NCBI GenBank assembly: GCA_003455715.1
Contig: DMQJ01000403.1
Coordinates: 1 to 8,259 of the forward strand
DNA from: Acidimicrobiaceae bacterium
GTDB taxonomy: Bacteria > Actinomycetota > Acidimicrobiia > Acidimicrobiales > Ilumatobacteraceae
Length of the DNA: 8,259 nt
Direction: 5' to 3'
In this document: positions 1 to 6,846 of the stretch, piece after piece
Layout: every line of letters starts with the position of its first letter
Numbering within the stretch: position 1 is the stretch's first letter
Notes under the pieces: generated by a model
Database searches by the model: none
The model's input: only the letters and a program-made list of their open reading frames with translations
Told to the model about the DNA's origin: nothing
Translations under genes and position numbers: made by a program

Positions 1-496
1 GGATGGTGACACCAGGTTCGATCTCGCTGCCCATGGCCGGCCAGACCGCATCAATGCGCGCCAGGCGCAGGGCGGCGGCACTGCCGGCCGGCACACCTGC
101 CATCTGCTCGGGCGACTCGCCGAGCAGGTCGTAACCACTCCCCCAGGCCACCACTGCCCCGTCGGGCCGAGGCTCATCGGGCCCGGTGCCGCGCACGGCG
201 ATGCATCGCCACGGCAGGGCGACAACATCGGCCTTCACCCGGATCTTGAAGCGGTTGAGGCGAGCGGTCATCGCCTCACCGAACCCAGCGTCGGTATCGA
301 GCACGAACCGCTCATCGCCGATGCGCCACACGCGCGCCAGCACATCGACCTTTCCGACCGGCTGGAGCAGGAACGTCCAGGCGCTCTCGCCAACCTGCAG
401 CGGCCGAAGATCTTGCGACAGCTGCGACTGGAGGTAGGTGAGCGCATCGGGGCCGGCGACCTCGACCACATCACGGGGGTACTCGCACCAGAACAT
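1..496 (-). CDS. ygfZ: YgfZ/GcvT-family folate-binding protein, 3' end cut by window edge
   Basis: The gene reads from an ATG at 496 leftwards without a stop, giving 165 visible residues. The residues near 21-30 (YLQSQLSQDL), the stretch LLQPVGKVDVLARVWRIGD (43-61), RLNRFKIRVKAD (79-90) and LRLARIDAVWPAMGSEI (143-159) follow the N-terminal plan of YgfZ/GcvT-like proteins. That family binds folate and assists assembly or repair of some iron-sulfur enzymes in the cytoplasm. The family signature around a Lys-Gly-Cys-Tyr segment lies further downstream and is outside the window, so the diagnostic cysteine cannot be checked. No clear Shine-Dalgarno precedes the ATG. An in-frame GTG lies eight codons upstream, but the ATG fits the family start better. 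The neighbour at 541 is divergent and does not suggest a shared function. The family assignment is fairly secure; the exact role is inferred. Confidence 0.82.
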   Translation of the reverse strand, partial: MFWCEYPRDVVEVAGPDALTYLQSQLSQDLRPLQVGESAWTFLLQPVGKVDVLARVWRIGDERFVLDTDAGFGEAMTARLNRFKIRVKADVVALPWRCIAVRGTGPDEPRPDGAVVAWGSGYDLLGESPEQMAGVPAGSAAALRLARIDAVWPAMGSEIEPGVTI

Positions 497-540
497 GTGC
501 GTAGTGTCGCACCGTCTCACGCGCCTGACACACTGGGGCC
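497..540. promoter_or_regulatory. divergent intergenic region between ygfZ-like gene and membrane protein
   Basis: These 44 bases must hold the start signals for both flanking divergent genes. A TAnnnT-type -10 candidate (TAGTGT, 502-507) faces the plus-strand gene. It sits inside a short inverted repeat, GTGCG at 497-501 and CGCAC at 508-512. No convincing -35 is visible. The promoter role comes from position; the elements are weak. Confidence 0.3.
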
Positions 541-1065
541 ATGGATTCCGAGCTCGTTGCCAGGGACGCCGGCCAGCGGTTGCAGCAGACGCTCGTGCGG
601 CTGTCGTCGCTCGCCACCGGCCTCGGGGTGGTGGCCCTACTCGTCGGCGCCGCCACCTTCGCCACCGGCTGGTGGGTGTTCGACGCCAGCACTGCCTGGC
701 TCATCATCGGTGGCGTTCTGTGCACGCTGCCCGTGTTGGCCGCGGCAATGGCGTGGCTGCTGATGCGTTCCACCGCCCGGCAGGCTCCCGCCCTGGTCGC
801 CGACATTCGCGAGTTCGTCGACAGTGGTGTCACCACCGCCAAGGTGTTGCTCGACCACGACTCCGGCCAGCCCATCGGCGGTTACGTGAAGAGCTTCGGC
901 GCCTTGCGTTCAGAGCTCACCGAGCGCCGCAAGGATCTGCCCGCGCTGTTCGCCGGGGTGCAGGCAATCACCCGCGTGCCCGGCCTGGCGGCGCTCACCG
1001 TGTTGGGCATCGTCGGCGTCGGCCTGCTCGGCACCGTCCTCCTCATCGGCGGCATCATCGACTGA
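541..1065 (+). CDS. small membrane protein with three predicted helices, function unknown
   Basis: The gene encodes 174 residues from an ATG preceded closely by a weak purine run (TGGGG). Hydrophobic segments at about residues 24-47, 52-75 and 149-171 look like membrane helices. The first two form a tight hairpin. A polar stretch of about 70 residues (76-148) follows, rich in charged residues and probably exposed to one side of the membrane. The last helix is at the extreme C-terminus. I do not recognise a family, and no catalytic motif is evident. It stands alone on the plus strand, divergent from the ygfZ-like gene and convergent with trpE, so the context gives no functional hint. The coding call rests on sensible membrane topology, strong GC3 and the clean fit between neighbours. 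Confidence 0.8.
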   Translation: MDSELVARDAGQRLQQTLVRLSSLATGLGVVALLVGAATFATGWWVFDASTAWLIIGGVLCTLPVLAAAMAWLLMRSTARQAPALVADIREFVDSGVTTAKVLLDHDSGQPIGGYVKSFGALRSELTERRKDLPALFAGVQAITRVPGLAALTVLGIVGVGLLGTVLLIGGIID

Positions 1066-1083
1066 CCTCCCCTTGGAGGGGGG
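1066..1083. terminator. possible bidirectional terminator hairpin between convergent genes
   Basis: CCTCC (1066-1070) and GGAGG (1075-1079) can form a five-pair stem with a four-base loop. It fills the 18-base gap between the stop codons of the membrane protein and trpE. There is no T-tract on either side, so it is at best a weak or factor-assisted terminator. Confidence 0.3.
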
Positions 1084-2595
1084 TCAGCGGCGGGCGCTCA
1101 TGCGGCGGGCGGCGGGCACCGCAGCCAGCAGGGCCGCCGCCTTGTTGCGGCACTCGAGGTCTTCGTCGTCGGGCACCGAGTCGGCCACCACACCGGCACC
1201 CGCCTGGAACGAAGCGCCGTGGGGGCCGATGAACACAGTGCGGATGGCGAGCGCCGTGTCGACGTTGCCGCTGAAGTCGACGTAGCCCACCACCCCGGCG
1301 TACGGCCCACGCTTGACGGGTTCGAGCGAGTCGATGATCTCCATCGCCCGCACCTTCGGGGCGCCACTCACCGTGCCTGCGGGAAGGGTGGCCCGCAGCA
1401 CGTCGATGGGCGTCTTGCCGTCGACCAATTCGCCGCTGACCTGTGAGGTGAGGTGCATCACGTGGCTGTAGCGCTCGAGGGTCATCAACTCGTCGACGTG
1501 CACGGTGCCGAACTTCGCGACGCGGCCCACGTCGTTGCGAGCGAGATCGACCAGCATGATGTGCTCGGCGACCTCCTTGGGGTGCTCCTTCAACTCCGCG
1601 GCCAAGCGCCGGTCGGCTTCGTCGGTGGCCCCACGACGGCGGGTGCCCGCGATGGGGCGGCTCACCACCTTGCGGCCCAACACCTGCACCATTGGCTCGG
1701 GCGACGACCCGGCAATGGTGACGCCTTCGTGGCGCAGGAAGTACATGTAGGGGCTGGGGTTCACCTGGCGCAGCACACGGTAGAAGTCGAACGGGTCGGC
1801 CTCCAGGTCGATGTCGAACCGCTGCGCCAACACCACTTGGAAGATGTCGCCGGCCAGGATGTGCTCTTTGGCCACCTCCACCGCCCGCTGGTACATGCCG
1901 TCGGGCATCGACGAGCGCACCACTGGAGGGGCCTCGCCGGCAACCGGTGGTTCGGCCATCGGCACCGCGAGCGGCTGCGCCATCTTGGCGGCCGCGGCCC
2001 GCACCCGCTCGCACGCATCGTCGTAGGCCGCGTTGCGCTCGCCCTCGTCCATCGACAGCACGGGCACGCTCTCGATGAGGTACACCCGCTGGCGCCAATG
2101 GTCGAACGCCGCGAGCGAGCCGATGATGCTCATCACCGCATCGGGCAAGCCGCGGTCGTCGTGGGGCACATTCGGGAGGTGCTCGACCTCGCGCACCACG
2201 TCGTAGCCGAGGTAGCCCATCACCCCACCCTGCAGCGGCGGCAACTCGGCGATGACCGGGCCGCGGTAGGCAGCGAGAATGGCGTCGAGGGCGGCGAGCA
2301 TGCCCTGATCCATGGGAATCTCGGGCGTGAGCGGAAGCCGCTCGGTGCGGGTGAGCACCCCATCGCGCAACTCGAACGTTGCCACCGGGTCGTGCCCGAC
2401 GAAGCTGTAGCGCGACCAGCGTTCGCCGTGCTCGACCGACTCGAGCAGGAACCCCTCGCCGTCGCCGCACAGCTTCATGAACGCGCCCACCGGGGTGTCG
2501 AGATCGGCAAGCAGTTCGCTCCACACCGGCACCACGGTGTGCTCAGCGGCCAACGCGTGGAACTCGTCGCGGCTCGGCCGCATCAGCAGTTCCAT
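1084..2595 (-). CDS. trpE: anthranilate synthase component I
   Basis: This 503-residue enzyme converts chorismate, with ammonia delivered by the TrpG glutaminase subunit, to anthranilate, the first committed step of tryptophan synthesis. The N-terminal LLES motif (50-53) and NPSPYMYF (279-286) are the residues that bind feedback-inhibiting tryptophan and argue for TrpE over PabB. The catalytic chorismate-binding domain shows AGSSPEPMV (295-303), RPIAGTRRRG (313-322), EHIMLVDLARND (344-355), HVMHLTSQV (378-386), LPAGTVSGAPK (404-414), the RGPYAGVVGY block (429-438) and the closing DLECRNKAAALL (479-490). Length is normal for a stand-alone TrpE. The ATG at 2595 overlaps the hisI stop as TGATG, implying translational coupling. 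Another ATG four codons further on (2583) is possible. No trpG follows, because the next gene is convergent. The longer open frame upstream (to 2868) merely reads antisense to nothing and overlaps hisI, so it was discarded. Confidence 0.96.
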   Translation of the reverse strand: MELLMRPSRDEFHALAAEHTVVPVWSELLADLDTPVGAFMKLCGDGEGFLLESVEHGERWSRYSFVGHDPVATFELRDGVLTRTERLPLTPEIPMDQGMLAALDAILAAYRGPVIAELPPLQGGVMGYLGYDVVREVEHLPNVPHDDRGLPDAVMSIIGSLAAFDHWRQRVYLIESVPVLSMDEGERNAAYDDACERVRAAAAKMAQPLAVPMAEPPVAGEAPPVVRSSMPDGMYQRAVEVAKEHILAGDIFQVVLAQRFDIDLEADPFDFYRVLRQVNPSPYMYFLRHEGVTIAGSSPEPMVQVLGRKVVSRPIAGTRRRGATDEADRRLAAELKEHPKEVAEHIMLVDLARNDVGRVAKFGTVHVDELMTLERYSHVMHLTSQVSGELVDGKTPIDVLRATLPAGTVSGAPKVRAMEIIDSLEPVKRGPYAGVVGYVDFSGNVDTALAIRTVFIGPHGASFQAGAGVVADSVPDDEDLECRNKAAALLAAVPAARRMSARR

Positions 2596-2960
2596 CACGC
2601 ACCGAACGCCCGGTAGAAGCACGAGTACTCGCCCGTGTGGCATGCACCCTTGCCTTCCTGCTCGACCAGGAAGAGCAGGGTGTCGCCGTCGCAGTCGTAG
2701 TAGGCCTCGCGCACGAACTGCCGGTCGCCGCTGGTATCGCCTTTGCGCCACACCTCCTGGCGGCTCCGGCTCCAGTACACCATGCGCCCCTCCGCCAGCG
2801 TGAGGGCGAGCGTCTCGGCGTTCATGTAGGCCACCATCAACACGCTGCGGGTGTGCACGTCTTGGCACACCACCGGCACCAAACCTTGCGCGTCGTACTT
2901 CACCGCGGCGAGTTGCTCGGGGGTGGCGGAGATGGAGATGGCCTCGGGCATGGCAGCCAT
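2595..2960 (-). CDS. hisI: phosphoribosyl-AMP cyclohydrolase
   Basis: HisI opens the adenine ring of phosphoribosyl-AMP, the third step of histidine synthesis, as a zinc- and magnesium-dependent cytoplasmic dimer. The 121-residue product contains the family blocks DVHTRSVLMVAYMN (34-47), YWSRSRQEVWRKGDTSGD (62-79), DCDGD (89-93), ACHTGEYSCFYR (106-117). Cys90, Cys107 and Cys114 match the zinc ligands, and the Asp residues at 89, 91 and 93 match the Mg site. Only the cyclohydrolase domain is present, as in actinobacteria where HisE is separate. Two starts are possible, ATG at 2960 and ATG at 2951. The first begins four bases after the stop of the groES-like gene, suggesting coupled translation. 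No Shine-Dalgarno is evident. The gene overlaps trpE by one base, so hisI and trpE very likely share a transcript. Confidence 0.95.
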   Translation of the reverse strand: MAAMPEAISISATPEQLAAVKYDAQGLVPVVCQDVHTRSVLMVAYMNAETLALTLAEGRMVYWSRSRQEVWRKGDTSGDRQFVREAYYDCDGDTLLFLVEQEGKGACHTGEYSCFYRAFGA

Positions 2961-2964
2961 GCTG

Positions 2965-3291
2965 CTACAGGTAGAGACCCGTGTGCGATTCGATTCGGGT
3001 GGCCGCCACCGCGTGGATGTCGCGCTCGCGCAGCATGATGTAGTCGGTGCCGCCGACCTCCACCTCGTAACGATCCTCGGGGCTGAACAGCACGCGGTCG
3101 CCCACCTCGGCGCTGCGCACGTTCTGGCCGAGCGCCACCACCTCCGCCCACACCAGCTTCTTGGAGAGCTGGGCGGTAGCGGGGATGAGGATGCCGCCAC
3201 TCGAACGGCGCTCGCCGTCCTTCTCAGGGATACGCACCAACACGCGGTCGTTGAGCATCTTGATGGGGAGCTTCTCGTCCTGCACCGGCAC
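2965..3291 (-). CDS. GroES-like (Cpn10) co-chaperonin family protein
   Basis: The 108-residue product has the GroES fold signature. IKMLNDRVLVRIPE (10-23) matches the first strand. SGGILIP (31-37) matches the mobile loop with its hydrophobic tripeptide (ILI, 34-36). VGDRVLF (63-69) and DYIMLRERDIHAV (83-95) match the closing strands. Canonical GroES caps GroEL in protein folding. Between ALG (53-55) and VGD (63-65) only seven residues remain, so the long roof hairpin of E. coli GroES appears missing. About 13 residues extend past the usual C-terminus. No groEL is adjacent. The chosen start is the GTG at 3291, since homology already begins at residue 10; a GTG two codons on is equally possible. 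No Shine-Dalgarno is seen, and the start lies about where a transcript from the -10-like TACCCT (3299-3304) would begin, so leaderless translation is possible. Whether it is a true co-chaperonin or a specialised paralogue is unknown. Confidence 0.82.
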   Translation of the reverse strand: MPVQDEKLPIKMLNDRVLVRIPEKDGERRSSGGILIPATAQLSKKLVWAEVVALGQNVRSAEVGDRVLFSPEDRYEVEVGGTDYIMLRERDIHAVAATRIESHTGLYL

Positions 3292-3300
3292 GGCGGGCAG

Positions 3301-3338
3301 GGTATCGGCTCAGGTCGACCACCCGACGCGCCGATACC
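3301..3338. promoter_or_regulatory. 9-bp perfect inverted repeat between divergent genes, candidate operator/promoter
   Basis: GGTATCGGC (3301-3309) and GCCGATACC (3330-3338) are exact inverted copies separated by 20 bases. A further self-complementary octamer, GGTCGACC, lies at 3313-3320. The element sits in the only gap between the divergent groES-like and lipoprotein genes. Each arm runs outward into a TAnnnT -10-like hexamer: TACCCT on minus (3304-3299) and TACCGT on plus (3335-3340). This is consistent with a symmetric divergent promoter or a dimeric regulator site. It matches neither CIRCE nor the HspR HAIR consensus. Function is inferred from position and symmetry only. Confidence 0.45.
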
Positions 3339-3348
3339 GTGACGTCAC
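3339..3348. promoter_or_regulatory. 10-bp perfect palindrome GTGACGTCAC
   Basis: This exact palindrome lies directly next to the right arm of the larger inverted repeat and 17 bases before the lipoprotein start, near the expected transcription start. It could be a second operator half or a coincidental palindrome. Confidence 0.3.
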
Positions 3349-3353
3349 CTTCG

Positions 3354-3359
3354 AAAGGA
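3354..3359 (+). promoter_or_regulatory. ribosome binding site that fixes the lipoprotein start
   Basis: AAAGGA lies six bases before the GTG at 3366. This supports that GTG over the GTG at 3339, which would place nine non-signal residues ahead of the lipoprotein signal peptide. Confidence 0.7.
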
Positions 3360-3365
3360 CACCTC

Positions 3366-3899
3366 GTGCAACGCATCGTCTCCGCCGGACTTCTCTGCTG
3401 CCTCCTCGCTGTGAGCGCAGCGTGCAGCGACGACGATTCGTCGGCCGACAACCAAGGCGGCGACTCCACGGCGGCGACGGGCATCCCTGCAGCGGGCACC
3501 GACCCCACCGCCGGCCCCACCACCACGTTCATGCCCACGTGTGCTGGCATGCCCGACCCGGCCACCATCAGCTCGCTGGTCGGCATTCCCGTGGCCGACG
3601 GCGAAGTGGTCGAGGCAGGCACCTGCCAGTTCCTCGGGGTCAACGACCAGAGCCGAGTGGTGTTCCTGAAGGCACTCATCGACCCCACCGACCAGGCCGA
3701 GTTCACCGACCTGCAGTCGTCGTTGGGCGAGTCGGTGCCGATGGCCGACCCGGCCGGTTCGATGATGGGACCCGACGGCACCGTCTACCTCACCAGCAAC
3801 GGCACCATCTACACGGTGCTCACGATGGTGACCGATGGCAGCCCTGTCGAGCAGGCGCCGCAGTCGGCGGCCGTGCTGAAGGCCTGGCTGGGCCTCTGA
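3366..3899 (+). CDS. secreted lipoprotein, possibly DUF3558-like
   Basis: The 177-residue product starts with a short basic segment (Arg3), a hydrophobic core (4-16) and the likely lipidated Cys20 in the context VSAAC. The -3 residue is Ser, so the lipobox is not ideal. A low-complexity linker rich in Asp, Ser, Gly and Thr (21-55) follows, as in many actinobacterial lipoproteins tethered outside the membrane. The folded part begins with PTCAGMPDPATISSLVG (57-73) and has a second cysteine in GTCQFLGV (85-92). Two such spaced cysteines resemble the disulfide pair of DUF3558 lipoproteins of actinobacteria, but this is a resemblance only. No enzymatic motif is visible. The start is the GTG with a good ribosome binding site. 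The stop lies three bases from the stop of the convergent methyltransferase gene. The role is unknown. Confidence 0.85.
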   Translation: MQRIVSAGLLCCLLAVSAACSDDDSSADNQGGDSTAATGIPAAGTDPTAGPTTTFMPTCAGMPDPATISSLVGIPVADGEVVEAGTCQFLGVNDQSRVVFLKALIDPTDQAEFTDLQSSLGESVPMADPAGSMMGPDGTVYLTSNGTIYTVLTMVTDGSPVEQAPQSAAVLKAWLGL

Positions 3900-3902
3900 G
3901 CC

Positions 3903-4916
3903 CTACTCGCCGCGGCTGCGACGGCTGCGACGCTCGCCGCCACCTTCGCTCGGCGCGGCATTGGTGAGCGGGCCGATGGCCGCAACGATGGTGTCGATGC
4001 TGGGCCGCTCTCCGGCCAGGTGGGCGTCGATGGCGTGGCGCATGGACGCCACGTGGCCCGGCGTGGTGCCACAGCAGCCGCCGATGATGCGGGCACCGGC
4101 ATCGATGGCCAGGCCCGCGTAGGTGCCCATCAGTTCCGGCGTGCCGGAGTAGACGATCTCGGTGCCCACGAACTGCGGCACGCCGCAGTTGGCCTTGCTG
4201 ACCACGGCAGGTGCCGCACCGGCCGCCGTGGGGTCGGCCATGGCGAGCACCGACACCAGCGTGTCGCTTGCGCCGACGCCACAGTTGGCGCCGATGGCCA
4301 GCGGTGCCACCGGCAGATCGGCAACCATGGTGGCCAACTGGCCAGGCATCAGCCCCATCATCGTGCGCCCCGCCGTGTCGAACGAGCAGGTGATGGTGTA
4401 CGGCATACCCTCGGCAATGGCAGCCTCGGCGGCCGCACGGAACTCCTCCTGAGCCGACATGGTTTCGATCCAGGCAACGTCGGCGCCACCATCTTTCAGC
4501 CCGCGGATCTCCTCCCGAAACGAGGCCACGGCAGCCTCGTGGGTGAGCGCCCCCAGCGGCTCGAACAACTCGCCGGTGGGGCCCACCGAACCGGCCACCA
4601 CCACGGGGCGGTCGCACGCATCGGCGACCTCTCGGGCCAACTCAGCAGCACCCTTGGCCAACTCGTAGGTGCGGGCTTCGGCCTTGTGCAACTTCAACCG
4701 GTTGGGGTTACAGCCGAACGTGTTGGTGAGGATGATGTCGGAACCCGCCTCGACGAACGCCTGGTGCAGCGCCTTCACCCGGTCGGGATGGTCGACGGTC
4801 CAGAACTCGGGCGGATCACCCGACTCGAGCCCGGCTGCGAAGTAGTTGGTACCCGTGGCCCCATCGGCCAGCAGGGGGCGTCCGGTGGCAAGAAGGTCGG
4901 CAAGGGAAGTGCGCAT
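3903..4916 (-). CDS. bmt: betaine-homocysteine S-methyltransferase-like protein (Bmt type)
   Basis: The 337-residue product belongs to the Pfam S-methyl_trans family, zinc enzymes that move a methyl group to homocysteine to make methionine. The barrel opens with LLADGATGTNYFAAGLESGD (15-34) and continues with LTNTFGCNPNRLKLH (63-77), VVVAGSVGPTGELFEPLG (105-122), SFDTAGRTMMG (178-188) and GANCGVGASD (209-218). It ends with IIGGCCGTTPGH (277-288). Cys212, Cys281 and Cys282 are the expected zinc ligands. This layout, and a basic Arg-rich C-terminal tail, closely follow bacterial betaine-homocysteine methyltransferases rather than MmuM. Betaine or a dimethylsulfonium compound is therefore the likely donor, though the sequence does not settle the substrate. 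The ATG at 4916 follows the reductase stop by 11 bases without a clear Shine-Dalgarno, as the last gene of the hisA-hisF operon. Confidence 0.87.
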   Translation of the reverse strand: MRTSLADLLATGRPLLADGATGTNYFAAGLESGDPPEFWTVDHPDRVKALHQAFVEAGSDIILTNTFGCNPNRLKLHKAEARTYELAKGAAELAREVADACDRPVVVAGSVGPTGELFEPLGALTHEAAVASFREEIRGLKDGGADVAWIETMSAQEEFRAAAEAAIAEGMPYTITCSFDTAGRTMMGLMPGQLATMVADLPVAPLAIGANCGVGASDTLVSVLAMADPTAAGAAPAVVSKANCGVPQFVGTEIVYSGTPELMGTYAGLAIDAGARIIGGCCGTTPGHVASMRHAIDAHLAGERPSIDTIVAAIGPLTNAAPSEGGGERRSRRSRGE

Positions 4917-4927
4917 CGCCGTTCAGG

Positions 4928-5902
4928 CTATGCCAGCGCCGCGTCGATCCGGCCCAACACGTCGGGGGTGAGCAGCGGCACCACGTCAATCGCTTCGAAG
5001 TTGTCGACCACCTGGCTGGCGCGGCTGGCACCCGTGATAACGGTGCTGACGTTGGGGTTGGCGACGCACCAGGCGATGGCCAACTGCGCCATGGTGCAAC
5101 CCAGTTCGTCGGCGATGGGGCGCAAACGCTCGACCTTGGCCAGCGATGCCCCATCGGTGAGCCGTTCGGCCAACCACTCGTAGCCCGGCAGCGCACCGCG
5201 GCTGTCGGCGGGCACCCCGTCGCGGTACTTGCCGCTGAGCAGGCCACTGGCCAGCGGGCTCCAGATGGTGGTGCCCAGGCCGATGTCGTCGTACAGCCGG
5301 GCGTACTCCTTCTCGACCCGGTCGCGGGTGAGCATGTTGTACTGCGGCTGCTCCATCACCGGCTTGTGCAGGTGGTGCCGCTCGGCGATCTCGAACGCGG
5401 CGCGGATCTCGTCGGCCGACCACTCGCTGGTGCCCCAGTACAGCACCTTGCCGCGCGACACCAGGTCGCTCATGGCCCACACCGTTTCCTCGATGGGCGT
5501 GTTGGGGTCGGGGCGATGGCAGAACAGCAGGTCGACGAAGTCGGTCTGCAACCGATCGAGGCAGCCCTCGATGCTGTGGTGCAGATACTTGCGGTTGAGC
5601 GTGTTGCGCATGTTGCGCACGTTGCCGCTGATGCCCCAGAACACCTTGGTGCTGAGCACATAGGTGTGGCGGCCCCACCCGAGTTCGTTGATGACCCGAC
5701 CCATGATGGCTTCGCTCTCGCCGCCGGCATAGGCCTCGGCGTTGTCGAAGAAGTTGCAGCCGGCGTCCCACGCTGCCTGCATGCACTCCAACGCCGTGTT
5801 GTCTTTCAGCTGGTTGTCGAAGGTGACCCAGCTCCCGAACGAGATGGCGGATACTTGGAGGCCACTGCGGCCAAGACGGCGGTACTGCATCTTCGAGGTC
5901 AT
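4928..5902 (-). CDS. aldo/keto reductase, Kv-beta/YghZ-like
   Basis: The 324-residue product is a full-length NADPH-dependent aldo/keto reductase of the Kv-beta-like group. The N-terminal strand [18 protein letters not shown] (8-25) is followed by the catalytic tetrad: Asp53 and Tyr58 in [14 protein letters not shown] (51-64), Lys86 in LSTKVFWG (83-90) and His129 in [11 protein letters not shown] (124-134). YWGTSEW (155-161), EQPQYNML (184-191), [13 protein letters not shown] (214-226) and the C-terminal [10 protein letters not shown] (289-298) complete the cofactor site. Such enzymes reduce aldehydes or ketones; the substrate here is unknown. The start at 5902 is supported by AGGG about eight bases upstream, which overlaps the mmuM stop, and by homology beginning directly after it. 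The open frame continues to 6325 only as antisense-like sequence over mmuM. The gene lies between two homocysteine methyltransferase genes with gaps of 10 and 11 bases, so it is co-transcribed with them. Confidence 0.93.
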   Translation of the reverse strand: MTSKMQYRRLGRSGLQVSAISFGSWVTFDNQLKDNTALECMQAAWDAGCNFFDNAEAYAGGESEAIMGRVINELGWGRHTYVLSTKVFWGISGNVRNMRNTLNRKYLHHSIEGCLDRLQTDFVDLLFCHRPDPNTPIEETVWAMSDLVSRGKVLYWGTSEWSADEIRAAFEIAERHHLHKPVMEQPQYNMLTRDRVEKEYARLYDDIGLGTTIWSPLASGLLSGKYRDGVPADSRGALPGYEWLAERLTDGASLAKVERLRPIADELGCTMAQLAIAWCVANPNVSTVITGASRASQVVDNFEAIDVVPLLTPDVLGRIDAALA

Positions 5903-5912
5903 GCGCTCGACC

Positions 5913-6806
5913 CTATCCCTGTAGGTGGGCACGCGCGGCGGCCAACGCGGCGATGCCCGCGGTGCCGACCCCGCAGCACCCACCCACGAGGCGCGCGCCC
6001 AGCGACAACCACTCGGGCAGATACTGCGGCAAGTCGGTGCCATCGGCCGTACCCAGCCAACACTTGTGCTCGGCGTCCCACGCCGCGCCGTGATTGGGGT
6101 ACACGACGAAGGGGAGATCAGCTGCCAGGGTTCCTGCGAGCGAGCGCAGCAGGTGGGCCACGAGTGCCGGTGCCGTGCAGTTGAGGCCAACGGCATCGAC
6201 CGCGGGAGCCACGGCTGACGCAGCCGACACCAGGCTGTCGCCCGAGCACGTGTGCGCGTCGTCGTTGCAGGTGAAGGTGACCCAGGCCGGTGCATCGGTG
6301 AGCCGACGCAACTCCTCCACCACAATCTCCGCTTCAGCCTGCGAGGGCATCGTCTCGATCGCGAACAGGTCGGGGCCGGTGGACGCGAGCACCTCTAGGC
6401 GAGCACGGTGGAAGGCCCGCACCTCGGCCCATGTGGCGTCGTACCGGCCGTGGTACTCGCTGCCATCGCCCAGGCATGCTCCGAACGGGCCCACCGAACA
6501 CGCCACCGCGCGGGCACCCGCTGCCTTGGCCACGTCCGTGGTGGAGGCCAGCACCTCTCGGGCCCGTGCCGCGCTGAGACCGGCGCGAACGAAGCCCGCC
6601 TCACTCGCCTGGTAGCTGGCGGTGATGACCACGTCGGCGCCAGCCTCGACGAACCGTCGATGGGCTGACGTGAGCACCTCGGGGTGATCGAGCAACGTGG
6701 AGGCCGTCCACAGCAGCCCTGCCGGGTGCTCGCCCATCTCCTCCAGCACGGTGGAGAGGCCGCCGTCGACCACGGTGAACGGTTGCACCAGCGGCAACCG
6801 ACTCAT
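5913..6806 (-). CDS. mmuM: homocysteine S-methyltransferase, MmuM type
   Basis: The 297-residue product is a second S-methyl_trans family enzyme, which would methylate homocysteine using S-methylmethionine or S-adenosylmethionine. [14 protein letters not shown] (12-25), [13 protein letters not shown] (60-72) and the MmuM hallmark [19 protein letters not shown] (104-122) are present. VGLNCTAP (206-213), [17 protein letters not shown] (234-250) and LVGGCCG (273-279) also fit. Cys210, Cys277 and Cys278 are the expected zinc ligands. The chosen start is the ATG at 6806, which gives the family N-terminus. The frame can be extended to a TTG at 6851, but that adds only residues translated from a tandem repeat in the wrong phase. 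An AGGA lies 10 bases upstream. The ATG overlaps the stop of a 10-codon minicistron as ATGA. The gene sits between hisF and the reductase gene. Confidence 0.9.
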   Translation of the reverse strand: MSRLPLVQPFTVVDGGLSTVLEEMGEHPAGLLWTASTLLDHPEVLTSAHRRFVEAGADVVITASYQASEAGFVRAGLSAARAREVLASTTDVAKAAGARAVACSVGPFGACLGDGSEYHGRYDATWAEVRAFHRARLEVLASTGPDLFAIETMPSQAEAEIVVEELRRLTDAPAWVTFTCNDDAHTCSGDSLVSAASAVAPAVDAVGLNCTAPALVAHLLRSLAGTLAADLPFVVYPNHGAAWDAEHKCWLGTADGTDLPQYLPEWLSLGARLVGGCCGVGTAGIAALAAARAHLQG

Positions 6807-6835
6807 CGCCGCACCGTCCTGAATGGTGCGCTCAT
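6803..6835 (-). CDS. 10-codon minicistron 2 made by the repeat
   Basis: The ATG at 6835 overlaps the stop of minicistron 1 and reads [10 protein letters not shown]. Its TGA (6805-6803) overlaps the mmuM ATG at 6806. It differs from minicistron 1 at two residues, with one synonymous change. It would complete a chain of reinitiation from hisF to mmuM, if translated. Confidence 0.35.
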   Translation of the reverse strand: MSAPFRTVRR

Positions 6836-6846
6836 CGCCGCACCAT
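6823..6846 (-). other. 8-bp stem hairpin with a stop/start codon overlap in its loop
   Basis: ATGGTGCG (6823-6830) and CGCACCAT (6839-6846) are exact inverted copies around an eight-base loop. In the minus-strand transcript the loop holds the ATGA of minicistrons 1 and 2. A competing hairpin joins CGCACCAT (6839-6846) to ATGGTGCG (6852-6859) across a five-base loop, so only one can form at a time. No T-tract follows, so it is not a classical terminator. Confidence 0.5.

Noticed and set aside
1453..2616. Long plus-strand open frame (387 codons) antisense to trpE and the end of hisI
   Set aside because: Its translation is rich in His, Ala, Gly and Val without any family pattern. It mirrors a clear TrpE and arises from high-GC codon bias.
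3292..3338. CIRCE or HspR HAIR operator before the groES-like gene
   Set aside because: The inverted repeat here does not match either consensus in arm sequence or spacing.
4020..5183. Plus-strand open frame of 387 codons antisense to bmt and the reductase
   Set aside because: Low-complexity translation opposite two enzymes with complete catalytic motifs; a high-GC shadow.
5903..6325. Longer reductase frame reaching to 6325
   Set aside because: The extension lies over mmuM in another frame. Aldo/keto reductase homology begins right after the ATG at 5902, which has its own ribosome binding site.
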